The notes beneath the pieces were generated by a model. It was not told where the DNA came from and did not search any database. It saw nothing but the letters and a program-made list of their open reading frames with translations. Position numbers and translations under genes: made by a program. 64,000 nt of DNA from Anaeramoeba ignava (lineage: Eukaryota; Metamonada; Anaeramoebidae): positions 716,001-780,000 of the forward strand of contig JAPDFW010000125.1 of NCBI GenBank assembly GCA_028826165.1. Direction: 5' to 3'. Shown piece by piece: positions 44,245 through 54,250 of the stretch. Numbering within the stretch: position 1 is the first letter of the stretch; each line of letters begins with the position of its first letter.

Positions 44245-46014
44245 TTAATTTTGATTATTAAATTTGTTAATTAATAAATCAAATAAATTTGGATTTGTTT
44301 GATTTAATTGAAAATAATCAATTCCAATTTTAATTTCATCAATGATTTCTTGTGTAATTTTCATTCCATCTTTAATTTGATTTGAATAAATCCAATATTC
44401 AAATATTTGAAATGATTTATTACTTATTTCACTATAATCTTTAACTTTATTAGATTTATCTTCAGTTACAGATAAAAACATTCCTCGATATAATTCACTT
44501 CTCATTATTAATATTAATTTTGGAAATTTATATTGTTTTTCTTTTCTTTCAATAATAAAATCTTTTTCATTTTCATTTAAATAAATTCTTTTCATTGTTT
44601 CTTCTATTTTTTCATTTGAATTTATAATTTCTTTAATTTCAGAATATAATTTTGGATTTATTATTCTATTTGAATAAATCATTTCAAATATTTGATTTGA
44701 TTCTTTAATTGATTTATTTGAAATAATTTCTTGAAGTTTTTCAATTTGATTTTGATTTTGATTTAATCTATATTTCAATATTAATTTATGAGCTTCAATT
44801 ATTTCTCCATTTTCTGTTTTAAATGAAATATCACAAAATTCTTTTCTTCTAAATAGTTTTACCAAATCTTCTTCAAGATTGGAAAAAGGAGAAATAAAAG
44901 GAGAATAATAAAGAAATGAATTGTCATATCCACAAGAAATATGATAATTAGAAATATTTTCATTAAATCTTAATTTAGGAAGTTCACTTTGAAATGGAAT
45001 TGATTGTGTATTTGTATTTCCAGTTCCTAATTGACCATAAGAATTTGAACCAAATCCAATTAATTTATTATTGGAAGTTAAAATCAAAGTATGGAAACAA
45101 CCAACAGAAAATTCACGAATATTATCATAATTTTCAAATAAAGATGATTTGATTTCAGTAAATTCATAAGTATCTTCATCTTGACCAAGTCCATTAAAGA
45201 AATATCTTCCACATGAATAAAGTTTTCTTTTTGGATTTTGATTTTGATTTTCAATCAACATTACTGAATGAGAATATGCACATTGAATATCAATTATTTT
45301 ACCTTTTGGAATATTTTGGATTTTGGTTAATTTTTGGATTGTTTCTTCTTTTCTTGATTCTCCTAATCCAAGTTTACCATATTCATTCCATCCACATCCA
45401 AATAATTCTTGATTTGAATTTAAAAGAAAGGTTGATCGTGAATTATTTCCTGAAAATATTTTAGAAACATTTTTCATCATTAAAATTGGTTTTTCTGTTG
45501 TTTCAAGTGTTTCAGAATCAAAACCAAGTTGACCATAATAATTTGAACCAATTCCATAAGCATTTTGATTTGAAGTTAATAAGTAAATTGAACTATCTCC
45601 AGAAACAATATCTTGAATTATTCTATCATTTGTATCTTCAATTAATGATGAAATATTGATAAATTCATTTGGATTATCTGGATTAATATTATATCCTTTG
45701 GCAAATACATTTCCTTCTTTTGTTAAAATAGCTTCAACATCAACACCAACAGTTACTTTTTGAATATTTTCTTCAATTTGGATTTTTTTAGGATTTTGAT
45801 TTGAATCATTTTCATTTAAATATTCTATTGCTTTTCCATTTTTAAAAAGGAAAATTGTTGAAAAATCACCTGTTGAAATTTGTTTAATTTGTTTTTCATT
45901 TTCATTTTCATTTTCATTTTCAAATTTAAATTGAATTGGTTTTGTTATTGAATATGATTCATTTTTGAAAAGTTCTGGATATTGATTTTTACCAAAAAAT
46001 AAAATTTCATTCAT
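44245..46014 (-). CDS. RCC1-BTB protein, copy 7
   Basis: Intact 589-residue intronless frame, start MNEILFFGKNQYPELF. Blades YGIGSN, FGCGWNEYGKLGLG, LYSCGRYFFNGLG, LIGFGSNSYGQLG; both BTB-like segments are complete. An insertion SPFISPFSNLEEDL between propeller and BTB is shared only with copy 8, marking the two as sister duplicates. Ends FNNQN. Confidence 0.92.
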   Translation of the reverse strand: MNEILFFGKNQYPELFKNESYSITKPIQFKFENENENENEKQIKQISTGDFSTIFLFKNGKAIEYLNENDSNQNPKKIQIEENIQKVTVGVDVEAILTKEGNVFAKGYNINPDNPNEFINISSLIEDTNDRIIQDIVSGDSSIYLLTSNQNAYGIGSNYYGQLGFDSETLETTEKPILMMKNVSKIFSGNNSRSTFLLNSNQELFGCGWNEYGKLGLGESRKEETIQKLTKIQNIPKGKIIDIQCAYSHSVMLIENQNQNPKRKLYSCGRYFFNGLGQDEDTYEFTEIKSSLFENYDNIREFSVGCFHTLILTSNNKLIGFGSNSYGQLGTGNTNTQSIPFQSELPKLRFNENISNYHISCGYDNSFLYYSPFISPFSNLEEDLVKLFRRKEFCDISFKTENGEIIEAHKLILKYRLNQNQNQIEKLQEIISNKSIKESNQIFEMIYSNRIINPKLYSEIKEIINSNEKIEETMKRIYLNENEKDFIIERKEKQYKFPKLILIMRSELYRGMFLSVTEDKSNKVKDYSEISNKSFQIFEYWIYSNQIKDGMKITQEIIDEIKIGIDYFQLNQTNPNLFDLLINKFNNQN

Positions 46015-46049
46015 TTTTAAAAAGAAAAAAATGAAAAAATAATTTTTGG

Positions 46050-46301
46050 AATTTTAATTTTAATTTTAATTTTAATTTTTAATTTTAATTTTAATTTTAA
46101 TTTTAATTTTGATTTTAATTTTGATTTTATTTTTGATTTTAATTTTAATTTTAATTTTAATTTTAATTTTAATTTTAATTTTAATTTTAATTTTAATTTT
46201 AATTTTAATTTTAATTTTAATTTTAATTTTAATTTTAATTTTAATTTTAATTTTAATTTTAATTTTGATTTTAATTTTTAATTTTAATTTTGATTTTAAT
46301 T
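46050..46301. repeat. hexamer spacer (TTTTAA)n
   Basis: Period-6 array between copies 7 and 8. Confidence 0.95.
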
Positions 46302-48077
46302 TTAATTTTGATTATTAAATTTGTTAATTAATAAATCAAATAAATTTGGATTTGTTTGATTTAATTGAAAATAATCAATTCCAATTTCAATTTCTTCAAT
46401 TATTTCTTGTGTAATTTGGATATCATCTTTGATTTGATTTGAATAAATCCAATATTCAAATATTTGAAATGATTTATTACTTAATTCACTATAATCTGTA
46501 ACTTTATTAGATTTATCTTCTGTTACAGATAAAAACATTCCTCGATATAATTCACTTCTCATTATTAATATTAATTTTGGAAATTTATATTGTTTTTCTT
46601 TTCTTTCAATAATAAAATCTTTTTCATTTTCATTTAAATAAATTCTTTTCATTGTTTCTTCTATTTTTTCATTTGAATTTATAATTTCTTTAATTTCAGA
46701 ATATAATTTTGGATTTATTTTGGAATTATTTGAATAAATCATTTCAAATATTTGATTTGATTCTTTAATTGATTTATTTGAAATTATTTCTTGAAGTTTT
46801 TCAATTTGATTTTGATTTTGATTTAATCTATATTTCAATATTAATTTATGAGCTTCAATTATTTCTCCATTTTTGGTTTTAAATGAAATATCACAAAATT
46901 CTTTTCTTTCAAATAATTTTATCAAATCTTCTTCAAGATTGGAAAAAGGAGAAATAAAAGGAGAATAATAAAGAAATGAATTGTCATATCCACAAGAAAT
47001 ATGATAATTAGAAATATTTTCATTAAATCTTAATTTAGGAAGTTCAATTTGGATTGGAATTGATTGTGTATTTGTATCTCCAGTTCCTAATTCACCATGA
47101 GAATTATCTCCAAATCCAATTAATTTTGGTTTGGAAGTTAAAATCAAATTATGAAAACAACCAACAGAAAAATCAATAATATTATCATCATTTTCAAATA
47201 AAGATGATTTGATTTCAGTAAATTCATAAGTATCTTCATCTTGACCAAGCCCATTAAAAAAAGATCTTCCAGTTGAATAAAGTTTTCTTTTTGGATTTTG
47301 ATTTTGATTTTCATCTTCAATTAACATTATTGAATGAGAATATGCACATTGAATATCAATTATTTTACCTTTTGGAATATTTTGGATTTTGGTTAATTTT
47401 TGGATTTTTGTTTCTCTTTTTCTTGATTCTCCTAATCCAAGTTTACCATATTCATTCAATCCACATCCAAATAATTCTTGATTTGGATTTAAAAGAAAGG
47501 TTGATCGTGAATTATTTCCTGAAAATATTTTAGAAACATTTTTCATCATTAAAATTGGTTTTTCTGTTTTTGGAAGTGTTTTAGAATCAAAACCAAGTTG
47601 ACCATAATTATTTGAACCAATTCCATAAGCATTTTGATTTGAAGTTAATAAGTAAATTGAACTATCTCCAGAAATAATATCTTCAATTACTCTATCATTT
47701 GTATCTTCAATTAATGTTGAAATATTGATAAATTCATTTGGATTATCTGGATTAATATTATATCCTTTGGCAAATACATTTCCTTTTATTGTTAAAATAG
47801 CTTCATTTTCATCACCAACAGATACTTTTTGAATATTTTCTTCAATTTGGATTTTTTTAGGATTTTGTTTTGAATTTCTTGAATATTCTATTGCTTTTCC
47901 ATTTTTAAAAAGGAAAATTGTTGAATAATCTCCTGTTGAAATTTGTTTAATTTGTTTTTCATTTTCATTTTCATTTTCATTTTCAAATTTAAATTGAATT
48001 GGTTTTATTATTGAATATGGTTCATTTTTGAAAAGTTCTGGATATTCATTTTTACCAAAAAATATAATTTCATTCAT
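46302..48077 (-). CDS. RCC1-BTB protein, copy 8
   Basis: Intact 591-residue intronless frame, start MNEIIFFGKNEYPELF. Sister of copy 7 (shared ISPFSNLEEDL, KLGLGESRK, FNGLGQDEDTYEF). It differs by LYSTGRSFF (Thr for the usual Cys of the blade) and by an extra Ser-Lys (NNSK) in the BTB linker. Ends FNNQN. Confidence 0.92.
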   Translation of the reverse strand: MNEIIFFGKNEYPELFKNEPYSIIKPIQFKFENENENENEKQIKQISTGDYSTIFLFKNGKAIEYSRNSKQNPKKIQIEENIQKVSVGDENEAILTIKGNVFAKGYNINPDNPNEFINISTLIEDTNDRVIEDIISGDSSIYLLTSNQNAYGIGSNNYGQLGFDSKTLPKTEKPILMMKNVSKIFSGNNSRSTFLLNPNQELFGCGLNEYGKLGLGESRKRETKIQKLTKIQNIPKGKIIDIQCAYSHSIMLIEDENQNQNPKRKLYSTGRSFFNGLGQDEDTYEFTEIKSSLFENDDNIIDFSVGCFHNLILTSKPKLIGFGDNSHGELGTGDTNTQSIPIQIELPKLRFNENISNYHISCGYDNSFLYYSPFISPFSNLEEDLIKLFERKEFCDISFKTKNGEIIEAHKLILKYRLNQNQNQIEKLQEIISNKSIKESNQIFEMIYSNNSKINPKLYSEIKEIINSNEKIEETMKRIYLNENEKDFIIERKEKQYKFPKLILIMRSELYRGMFLSVTEDKSNKVTDYSELSNKSFQIFEYWIYSNQIKDDIQITQEIIEEIEIGIDYFQLNQTNPNLFDLLINKFNNQN

Positions 48078-48112
48078 TTTTAAAAAGAAAAAAATGAAAA
48101 ATGAAAAATGAA

Positions 48113-48365
48113 AAATAATTTTAATTTTAATTTTTAATTTTGATTTTAATTTTAATTTTAATTTTAATTTTAATTTTAATTTTAATTTTAAATTTAATTT
48201 TGATTTTGATTTTAATTTTAATTTTAATTTTGATTTTAATTTTGATTTTAATTTTAATTTAATTTTAATTTTAATTTTAATTTTAATTTTAATTTTAATT
48301 TTAATTTTAATTTTAATTTTAATTTTAATTTTAATTTTAATTTTAATTTTAATTTTAATTTTTTA
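48113..48365. repeat. hexamer spacer (TTTTAA/TTTTGA)n
   Basis: Period-6 array between copies 8 and 9. Confidence 0.95.
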
Positions 48366-50138
48366 TTAATTTTGATTATTAAATTTGTTAATTAATAAAT
48401 CAAATAAATTTGGATTTGTTTGATTTAATTGAAAATAATCAATTCCAATTTCAATTTCATCAATGATTTCTTGTGTAATTTCAATTTCATCTTTAATTTG
48501 ATTTGAATAAATCCAATATTCAAATATTTGAAATGATTTATTACTTAATTCACTATAATCTGTAACTTTATTTGATTTATCTTCAGTTACAGATAAAAAC
48601 ATTCCTCGATATAATTCACTTCTCATTATTAATATTAATTTAGGAAATTTATATTGTTTTTCTTTTCTTTCGATTATAAAATCTTTTTCATTTTCATTTA
48701 AATAAATTCTTTTCATTGTTTCTTCAATTTTTTCATTGGAATTTATAATTTCTTTAATTTCACAATATAATTTTGGATTTATTATTATGTTTGAATAAAT
48801 CATTTCAAATATTTGATTTGATTCTTTAATTGATTTATTTGAAATAATTTCTTGAAGTTTTTCAATTTCAATTTGATTTTGATTTAATCTATATTTCAAT
48901 ATTAATTTATGAGCTTCAATTATTTCTCCATTTTCTGTTTTAAATGAAATATCACAAAATTCTTTTCTTTCAAATAATTTTATCAAATCTTCTTCAATAT
49001 TGGAAAAAGAAGAAGGAGAATAATAAAGAAATGAATTGTAATATCCACAAGAAATATGATAACTAGAAATATTTTCATTAAATCTTAATTTAGGAAGTTC
49101 ACTTTGAATTGGAGTTAAATTGTTTCCTCCTATATATTCAATTCCTAATTCACCATAAGAATTTGAGCCAAATCCAATCATTTTATTATTGGAAGTTAAA
49201 ATCAAATTATGGAAACAACCAACAGAAAATTCACGAATATTATCATCATTTTCAAATAAAGATGATTTCATTTCAGTAAATTCATAAGTATTTTGATCTT
49301 TTCCAAGTCCATTAAAAAAATATCTTCCACATGAATAAAGTTTTCTTTTTGTATTTTGATTTTCATCTTTAATCAACATTACTGAATGAGAATATCCACA
49401 TTGAATATCAATTATTTTGCCTTTTGGAATATTTTGGATTTGAGTTAATTTTTTGATTGTTTCTTGTTTTCTTGATTCTCCTAATCCAAGTTGAGCATAT
49501 TGATTATTACCACATCCAAATAATTCTTGATTTGAATTTAAAAGAAAAGCACAAGTTGAAGAAATTCCTGAAAATATTTTAGAAACATTTTTCATCATTA
49601 AAATTGGTTTTTCTGTTTTTGGAAGTGTTTTAGAATCAAAACCAAGTTGACCATAATTATTTGAACCAATTCCATAAGCATTTTGATTTGAAGTTAATAA
49701 GTAAATTGAACTATCTCCAGAAACAATATCTTGAATTATTCTATCATTTTTATCTTCAATTAATGATGAAATATTGATAAATTCTTTTGGATTATTTGGA
49801 TTAATATCTTTTCCTTTGGCAAATACATTTCCTTCTATTGTTAAAATAGCTTCATTTGAAAAACCAACAGATACTTTTTGAATATTTTCTTCAATTTGGA
49901 TTTTTTGAAGATGTGGATTTGAATCATTTTCTTTTGAATATTCTATTGCTTTTCCATTTTTGAAAAGGAAAATTGTTGAAAAATAACCTGATGAAATTTG
50001 TTTAATTTGCTTTTCATTTTCATTTTCATTTTCATTTTCATTTTCAAATTTAAATTGAATTGGTTTTGTTATTTTATCTGGTTCATTTTTGAAAAGTTTT
50101 GGATATTTATTTTCACCAAAAAATAAACAATCATTCAT
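48366..50138 (-). CDS. RCC1-BTB protein, copy 9
   Basis: 590 residues from MNDCLFFGEN at 50138. The frame is open 39 codons further upstream, through the leader (Phe/Ser/His) and hexamers (Ile-Lys), but those are judged non-coding. Blades YGIGSN, FGCGNNQYAQLGLG, LYSCGRYFFNGLG, MIGFGSNSYGELG followed by a distinctive IEYIGGNNLTP in place of GTGDTN. Ends FNNQN without a CaaX box. Confidence 0.9.
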   Translation of the reverse strand: MNDCLFFGENKYPKLFKNEPDKITKPIQFKFENENENENENEKQIKQISSGYFSTIFLFKNGKAIEYSKENDSNPHLQKIQIEENIQKVSVGFSNEAILTIEGNVFAKGKDINPNNPKEFINISSLIEDKNDRIIQDIVSGDSSIYLLTSNQNAYGIGSNNYGQLGFDSKTLPKTEKPILMMKNVSKIFSGISSTCAFLLNSNQELFGCGNNQYAQLGLGESRKQETIKKLTQIQNIPKGKIIDIQCGYSHSVMLIKDENQNTKRKLYSCGRYFFNGLGKDQNTYEFTEMKSSLFENDDNIREFSVGCFHNLILTSNNKMIGFGSNSYGELGIEYIGGNNLTPIQSELPKLRFNENISSYHISCGYYNSFLYYSPSSFSNIEEDLIKLFERKEFCDISFKTENGEIIEAHKLILKYRLNQNQIEIEKLQEIISNKSIKESNQIFEMIYSNIIINPKLYCEIKEIINSNEKIEETMKRIYLNENEKDFIIERKEKQYKFPKLILIMRSELYRGMFLSVTEDKSNKVTDYSELSNKSFQIFEYWIYSNQIKDEIEITQEIIDEIEIGIDYFQLNQTNPNLFDLLINKFNNQN

Positions 50139-50239
50139 TTTTGAAAAGAAAAAAAATGAAAAAAATGAAAAATGAAAAAATAAATTTTTAATTTTAATTT
50201 TAATTTTAATTTTAATTTTGATTTCATTAATGATTTCAT

Positions 50240-52060
50240 TTAAAAAATTGAACATTTTTCTTTTTTGTTTTTCAAATTTTGATTTTGATTTTGATTTTGA
50301 TTTTGATTTTTAAATTTATTAATTAATAAATCAAATAAATTTGGATTTTTTTGATTTAATTGGAAATAATCAATTCCAATTTTAATTTCATCAATGATTT
50401 CTTGTGTAATTTCAATTTCTTCTTTAATTTGATTTGAATAAATCCAATATTCAAATATTTGAAATGATTTATTACTTAATTCACTATAATCTGTAACTTT
50501 ATTAGAAGTATCATTTGTTACAGATAAAAACATTCCTCGATATAATTCACTTCTCATTATCAATATTAATTTTGGAAATTTATATTGTTTTTCTTTTCTT
50601 TCAATAATAAAATCTTTTTCATTTTCATTTTCATTTTCATTTAAATAAATTCTTTTCATTGTTTCTTCAATTTTTTCATTTAAATTTATAATTTCTTTAA
50701 TTTCAGAATATAATATTGGATTTATTATAGAATTGTTTGAATAAATCATTTCAAATATTTGATTTGATTCTTGAATTGATTTTTTTGAAATAATTTCTTG
50801 AAGTTTTTCAATTTGATTTTGATTTTGATTTAATCTATATTTCAATATTAATTTATGAGCTTCAATTATTTCTCCATTTTTGGTTTTAAATGAAATATCA
50901 CAAAATTCTTTTCTTTCAAATAATTTTATCAAATCTTCTTCAAGATTAGAAAAAGAAGGAGAAGAATAATAAATAAATGATCTTTGAAATCCACAAGAAA
51001 TATGATAATTAGAAATATTTTCATTAAATCTTAATTTAGGAAGTTCAATTTGAATTGGAATTGATTGTGTATTTGTATCTCCAGTTCCTAATTGACCAGA
51101 ATAATTATATCCAAATCCAATTAATTTCTTATTGGATGTTAAAATCAAATTATGAGCATTTCCAATAGAAAAATCAAGAATATTATCATCATTTTCAAAT
51201 AAAGATGATTTCATTTCAGTAAATTCATAAGTATTTTCATTTTTGCCAAGTCCATTATATAGATAATTTCCACATGAATAAAGTTTTCTTTTTGGATTTT
51301 CATTTTTATTTTCATTTTCAATCAACATTATTGAATGCATATTTCCACATTTAATATCAATTATTTTACCTTTTGGAATATTTTGGATTTGGGTTAATTT
51401 ATCGATTATCCTTTCTTTTCTTGATTCTCCTAATCCAAGTTGAGCATATTGATTATCTCCGCATCCAAACAATTCTTGGTTTGAATTTAAAACAAAAACA
51501 TGATTTGAAGAAATTCCTGAAAATATTTTAGAAACATTTTTCATCATTAAAATTGGTTTTTTTGTTTTTGGAAGTGTTTTAGAATCAAAACCAAGTTGAC
51601 CATCATAATTATCACCAATTCCATAAACATTTTGATTTGAAGTTAATAAGTAAATTGAATTAGCTCCAGAAACAACATCTTGAATTACTCTATCATTTGT
51701 ATCTTCAATTAATGATGAAATATTGATAAATTCATTTGGATTTTTTGGATTAATATCATTTCCTTTGGCAAATACATTTCCTTCTGTTGTTAAAATAGCT
51801 TCATTTGAAAAACCAACAGATACTTTTTGAATATTTTTGATTTGGATTTTTTCAGGATTTTGATTTGAATCATTTCTATTTAAATATTCTATTGCTTTTC
51901 CATTTTCAAAAAGGAAAAATGTTGAAAAAAAATCGGTTGAAATTTGTTTAATTTCATTTTCATTTTCAAATTTAAATTGAATTGGTTTTGTTATTTTTTC
52001 TGGTTTATTTTCGATAAGAATTGGATATTTATTTTCACCAAAAAATAAACAATCATTCAT
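50240..52060 (-). CDS. RCC1-BTB protein, copy 10, with C-terminal CaaX box
   Basis: 606 residues from MNDCLFFGEN at 52060 (30 upstream in-frame codons excluded as leader). The N-terminal NE tract is reduced to one unit (FENENEIKQIS). The tail differs from most copies: after [12 protein letters not shown] the frame continues as NLKNKKEKCSIF and stops, i.e. a lysine-rich segment with a CaaX box, predicting prenylation and membrane attachment. Only 101 bp separate it from the start of copy 9, with no long hexamer spacer. Confidence 0.9.
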   Translation of the reverse strand: MNDCLFFGENKYPILIENKPEKITKPIQFKFENENEIKQISTDFFSTFFLFENGKAIEYLNRNDSNQNPEKIQIKNIQKVSVGFSNEAILTTEGNVFAKGNDINPKNPNEFINISSLIEDTNDRVIQDVVSGANSIYLLTSNQNVYGIGDNYDGQLGFDSKTLPKTKKPILMMKNVSKIFSGISSNHVFVLNSNQELFGCGDNQYAQLGLGESRKERIIDKLTQIQNIPKGKIIDIKCGNMHSIMLIENENKNENPKRKLYSCGNYLYNGLGKNENTYEFTEMKSSLFENDDNILDFSIGNAHNLILTSNKKLIGFGYNYSGQLGTGDTNTQSIPIQIELPKLRFNENISNYHISCGFQRSFIYYSSPSFSNLEEDLIKLFERKEFCDISFKTKNGEIIEAHKLILKYRLNQNQNQIEKLQEIISKKSIQESNQIFEMIYSNNSIINPILYSEIKEIINLNEKIEETMKRIYLNENENENEKDFIIERKEKQYKFPKLILIMRSELYRGMFLSVTNDTSNKVTDYSELSNKSFQIFEYWIYSNQIKEEIEITQEIIDEIKIGIDYFQLNQKNPNLFDLLINKFKNQNQNQNQNQNLKNKKEKCSIF

Positions 52061-52162
52061 TTTTGAAAAAGAAAAAAATGAAAAAAATGAAAAATGAAAA
52101 AATAAATTTTTAATTTTTAATTTTAATTTTAATTTTAATTTTGATTTCATTAATGATTTCGT

Positions 52163-53995
52163 TTAAAAAATTGAACATTTTTCTTTTTTGTTTTTCAAAT
52201 TTTGATTTTGATTTTGATTTTGATTTTGATTTTTAAATTTATTAATTAATAAATCAAATAAATTTGGATTTGTTTGATTTAATTGAAAATAATCAATTCC
52301 AGTTTTAATTTCATTAATTATTTCTTGTGTAATTTGAATTTCATCTTTAATTTGATTTGAATAAATCCAATATTCAAATATTTGAAATGATTTATTACTT
52401 AATTCACTATAATCTGTAACTTTATTAGATTTATCATTTTTTACAGATAAAAACATTCCTCGATATAATTCACTTCTCATTATTAATATTAATTTTGGAA
52501 ATTTATATTGTTTTTCTTTTCTTTCGATTATAAAATCTTTTTCATTTTCATTTTCATTTTCATTTAAATAAATTCTTTTCATTGTTTCTTCAATTTTTTC
52601 ATTTGAATTTATAATTTCTTTAATTTCCAAATATAATTTTGGATTTATTATGGAATTGTTTGAATAAATCATTTCAAATATTTGATTTGATTCTTGAATT
52701 GATTTATTTGAAATAATTTCTTTAAGTTTTTCAATTTGATTTTGATTTTGATTTAATCTATATTTCAATATTAATTTATGAGCTTCAATTATTTCTCCAT
52801 TTTCTGTTTTAAATGAAATATCACAAAATTCTTTTCTTTCAAATAATTTTATCAAATCTTCTTCAAGATTGGAAAAAGAAAGAGAATAATAAATAAATGA
52901 ATTGAAATATCCACAATGGATATGATAATTGTAAATATTTTCATTAAATCTTAATTTAGGAAGTTCAATTTGAATAAGAATTTGCTTATTTCCTATATCT
53001 ACAGTTCCTAATTGGCCAAAAGAATTATTTCCAAATCCAATTAATTTTGATTTGGAAGTTAAAATCAAAGTATGAAAAGATCCAACAGAAAAATCAAGAA
53101 TATTATCATCATTTTCAAATAAAGATGATTTGATTTCAGTAAATTCATAAGTATCTTGATCTTTGTCAAGTCCATTATATCTCCAAAATCCACATGAATA
53201 AAGTTTTCTTTTTGGATTTTGATTTTGATTTTCATCTTCTTCAATCAACATTATTGAATGAGAATATCCAGATTGAATATCAATTATTTTACCTTTTGGA
53301 ATATTTTGGATTTTGGTTAATTTATCGATTATCCCTTCTTTTCTTGATTCTCCTAATCCAATTTGACTATATTCATTATATCCGCATCCAAATAATTCTT
53401 GATTTGAATTTAAAAGAAAAGTTGATTTTGAATAATTTCCTGAAAATATTTTAGAAACATTTTTCATCATTAAAATTGGTTTTTTTGTTTTATAAAATAA
53501 ATCAACACCAATTTGACCAAGTTCATTTGAACCAATTCCATAAACATTTTGATTTGAAGTTAATAAGTAAACTGAGCTCAAACCAGAAACAATATCTTGA
53601 ATTATTCTATCATTTGTATCTTCAATTAATGATGAAATATTGATAAATTTTTTTCGATTTTTTGGATTAATATCATATCCTTTTGCAAATACATTTCCTT
53701 CTGTTGTTAAAATAGCTTCATTTTGAGAACCAACAGTTACTTTTTGAATATTTTCAATTTGAATTTTTGAAGGTTTTTGATTTGGATCTTTTTTACTTAA
53801 ATATTCTATTGCTTTTCCATTTTTAAAAAGGAAAATTGTTGAAAAATCTCCTGTTGAAATTTGTTTAATTTGTTTTTCATTTTCATTTTCATTTTCATTT
53901 TCAAATTTAAATTGAATTGGTTTTTTTATTTCTTGTGGTTCATTTTTGAAAAGTTTTGGATTTTCATTTTTACCAAAAAATAAAATTTCATTCAT
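52163..53995 (-). CDS. RCC1-BTB protein, copy 11, with C-terminal CaaX box
   Basis: 610 residues from MNEILFFGKNENPKLF at 53995. Same lysine-rich CSIF tail as copy 10 although the bodies differ, so the tail was probably spread by unequal crossing-over or conversion. A third-blade deletion is visible (GVDLFYKTKKP instead of GFDSKTLxKTEKP). Blades FGCGYNEYSQIGLG, LYSCGFWRYNGLD and LIGFGNNSFGQLG are present. 102 bp separate it from copy 10. Confidence 0.9.
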   Translation of the reverse strand: MNEILFFGKNENPKLFKNEPQEIKKPIQFKFENENENENEKQIKQISTGDFSTIFLFKNGKAIEYLSKKDPNQKPSKIQIENIQKVTVGSQNEAILTTEGNVFAKGYDINPKNRKKFINISSLIEDTNDRIIQDIVSGLSSVYLLTSNQNVYGIGSNELGQIGVDLFYKTKKPILMMKNVSKIFSGNYSKSTFLLNSNQELFGCGYNEYSQIGLGESRKEGIIDKLTKIQNIPKGKIIDIQSGYSHSIMLIEEDENQNQNPKRKLYSCGFWRYNGLDKDQDTYEFTEIKSSLFENDDNILDFSVGSFHTLILTSKSKLIGFGNNSFGQLGTVDIGNKQILIQIELPKLRFNENIYNYHIHCGYFNSFIYYSLSFSNLEEDLIKLFERKEFCDISFKTENGEIIEAHKLILKYRLNQNQNQIEKLKEIISNKSIQESNQIFEMIYSNNSIINPKLYLEIKEIINSNEKIEETMKRIYLNENENENEKDFIIERKEKQYKFPKLILIMRSELYRGMFLSVKNDKSNKVTDYSELSNKSFQIFEYWIYSNQIKDEIQITQEIINEIKTGIDYFQLNQTNPNLFDLLINKFKNQNQNQNQNQNLKNKKEKCSIF

Positions 53996-54029
53996 TTTTG
54001 AAAAGAAAAAAATGAAAAAAATGAATTTT

Positions 54030-54150
54030 TGATTTTAATTTTGAATTTAATTTTAATTTTAATTTTAATTTTGATTTTAATTTTAATTTTAATTTTGAAT
54101 TTGATTTTGATTTTGATTTTGATTTTAATTTTAATTTTGATTTTGATTTT
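54030..54150. repeat. short hexamer spacer
   Basis: TTTTAA/TTTTGA array upstream of copy 11, ending at the relic below. Confidence 0.85.
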
Positions 54151-54236
54151 GATTTTTAAATTTGTTAATTAATAAATCAAATAAATTTGGATTTGTTTGA
54201 TTTAATTGAAAATAATCGATTTCAATCTGGAGTTAA
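54151..54236 (-). pseudogene. relic of an RCC1-BTB 3' end
   Basis: About 85 bp match the last ~28 codons of the family (IEIDYFQLNQTNPNLFDLL, then NKFKNQNQ). The upstream coding sequence is missing, and an in-frame stop lies just before it. It sits 3' of copy 12, whose own complete tail follows at 54251. This is the footprint of an unequal crossover or deletion between neighbouring copies. Confidence 0.8.
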
Positions 54237-54250
54237 TCAATAATTTGTAA

